64,000 bases of DNA from Tetrastigma voinierianum (taxonomy: Eukaryota; Streptophyta; Magnoliopsida; Vitales; Vitaceae): positions 186,001 through 250,000 of the forward strand of contig JAEQBH010000728.1 in assembly GCA_016808115.1 (NCBI GenBank). The letters are read 5' to 3'. Shown here in pieces: positions 62,991 through 64,000 of the stretch. Numbering within the stretch: the first letter of the stretch is position 1; each line of letters starts with the position of its first letter. The position numbers and the translations under genes were made by a program. The notes beneath the pieces are model-generated. The model searched no databases and was not told where the DNA came from. It saw nothing but the letters and a program-made list of their open reading frames with translations.

Positions 62991-64000
62991 AGGTGAGTGA
63001 GAAGGCTTCAAAACCTGAGAAGTAAACGAAATAGATTCCAAGGATGCAAATAAAAGAACAGAATCAGATGATATGGTCATAAGAGCAAAAGGATAAATGG
63101 ATGAGCACATCGACGCTTACCTTACGGAAAGGAATAGGGAAGATCATCATCGAGATCCGGATCTAATGCCTAAGCAACCGTGGAGGGCTCCGAGACTAGG
63201 GTATCAGCGCTGCTTAGACCGAAAGTGATGTGGAGGTTTTACCTAAGTAGGGATAGAAGAGGGTTCGGGAGAGACAATGGGTGAGGCAAGAGTATAAACA
63301 AGCAAGTCTTCTTCCTCCCCCTGACTCGTAACAGTAGACGAAAGGGAAAATGGTAATGTTGAAGAGTGGGACAATAACACCTATACCCTTTTTGAACACG
63401 AGAATATCCCACAAAGATACACTTTAAGGACTTTTGATTAAGCTTGCAATTTTAATACGCATATCTCGAACAAAGCATGTGCATCCAAATACCTTGGGAT
63501 CAATAGGGAACAACGGATTATTTGGAAACAACTGGTGGAAAGGAGTAGCTCAATTAAGAACCAATGAGGGCATCTTATTAATCAAAAAACAAGTTGTGGA
63601 GACTGTGTCACCTCAAAAATGTTTAGGGACATTCATTTGGAACAAAAGGGCCCGGGTAGTCTCAAGAAGATGTCTATTCTTTCTCTCAGCTGCCCGATTT
63701 TAAGAGGGTGTATCAACACACGAGATCTAATGGAGAATCCCATGTTGTTACATGAACGACTGAAAAGATTCCAACAAATATTCTTTGGCATCATCACTTC
63801 TCAATGTTTGCACAGAGACATGAAATTGTGTTTGAATTTCAGCACAAAATGCACTAAAATGAGAAAAAGCTCAGAACGGCTTTCCATTAGATAAAGCCAA
63901 CACGAGAAATCATCCACAAAGGTAACGAAATATTTAAACCGAGTCAGAGACAAAACTCGACAAGGACCTCAAACATCATAATGAACTAACTCAAAAGGAG
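62991..64000 (-). pseudogene. Element N linker and integrase (partial)
   Basis: Linker 62991-63400; integrase C-terminal part 63410-63520 (KGIGVIVPLFNIT frame, KCIFVGYSRVQKG-like); core toward 63720-64000 shown by comparison with G (TTTGGAAAACAACTGG, AATCCCATGTTGTTACATG). Cut by the window end. Confidence 0.7.

Larger units (their letters stand above)
61654..64000 (-). mobile_element. Ty1/copia element N (minus), runs off the window
   Basis: Starts inside its 3' LTR (61654-61722, left part lost), then polypurine tract CTCCCCCTCAAGTTGGAG, RNase H, RT, linker and integrase toward 64000. It is the same family as G: phrases such as ACACCTCCTCCTGAAGGTCG and TCGCCATGAAGAAAGGCATT are nearly identical to 44155-44182. 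Gag, protease and the 5' LTR should lie beyond the window. Confidence 0.88.

Noticed and set aside
1..64000. CRISPR array, prophage, bacterial operon, or organelle DNA
   Set aside because: No regularly spaced short repeats, no ribosome binding sites with packed genes, and no ribosomal, photosynthetic or respiratory genes. Everything coded is plant-type retroelement or possible exon.

Overview
This window looks like plant nuclear DNA, probably from a eudicot with a repeat-rich genome, though the species cannot be named. The evidence is long terminal repeat (LTR) retrotransposons of the Ty1/copia and Ty3/gypsy types with tRNA-Met and tRNA-Asp primer sites, a TRIM element, L1-type LINE ends, AT-rich spacers, simple repeats, and no dense coding. 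No open gene longer than about 165 codons is intact. Nearly every coding trace is a stop- and frameshift-ridden retroelement relic. There is no CRISPR array, operon, prophage or complete host gene.

Layout. 1-967: duplicated AT-rich repeats and an LTR-end-like segment. 968-6136: a long gypsy (chromovirus-like) 5' LTR, split by a second LTR full of the palindrome GTCGCGAC and followed by a primer site. 6192-7096: an LTR-like block on the minus strand. 7097-7495: a minus-strand copia integrase remnant. 7497-10670: AT-rich DNA with a large (TA)n tract. 10.67-12.42 kb: weak candidate exons of an unrecognised minus-strand host gene. 12791-13249: a complete TRIM with a perfect target duplication. 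13792-24860: minus-strand copia element A, interrupted at 16985-23943 by a plus-strand Athila/tRNA-Asp-type non-autonomous gypsy element. About 24865-27402: plus-strand gypsy element Q, cut off in reverse transcriptase (RT). 27403-29407 onward: minus-strand copia B, rearranged into an inverted duplication of its gag-protease segment. 29.8-32.1 kb: three splice-bounded candidate host exons plus a copia gag scrap. 32.4-34.9 kb: deleted minus-strand copia H, its LTR hit by a 5'-truncated LINE.

35060-47353 is a single minus-strand copia element (C) of about 5 kb, split by copia D (37822-40724, itself hit by solo LTR E at 39158-39375) and by copia G (42803-47191, inserted in C's primer site with target duplication GATAC). 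47448-49050: minus-strand copia I. 49-51.6 kb: unassigned. 51655-57000: plus-strand copia K, split in its RNase H by plus-strand copia J (52093-56596). 56975-57290: a minus-strand copia scrap. 58.2-58.98 kb: an LTR-like block. 59466-60135: minus-strand L1 end. 60141-61060: plus-strand gypsy integrase. 61654-64000: minus-strand copia N, of G's family, leaving the window.

The window is best read as a layered record of insertions. Intact elements would encode gag, protease (PR), integrase (INT), RT and RNase H (RH), but no copy here is intact. I found no new functional system. The items most worth following are the TRIM, the nested reconstruction, the inverted copia duplication, the palindrome-rich LTRs and the small splice-bounded exons.
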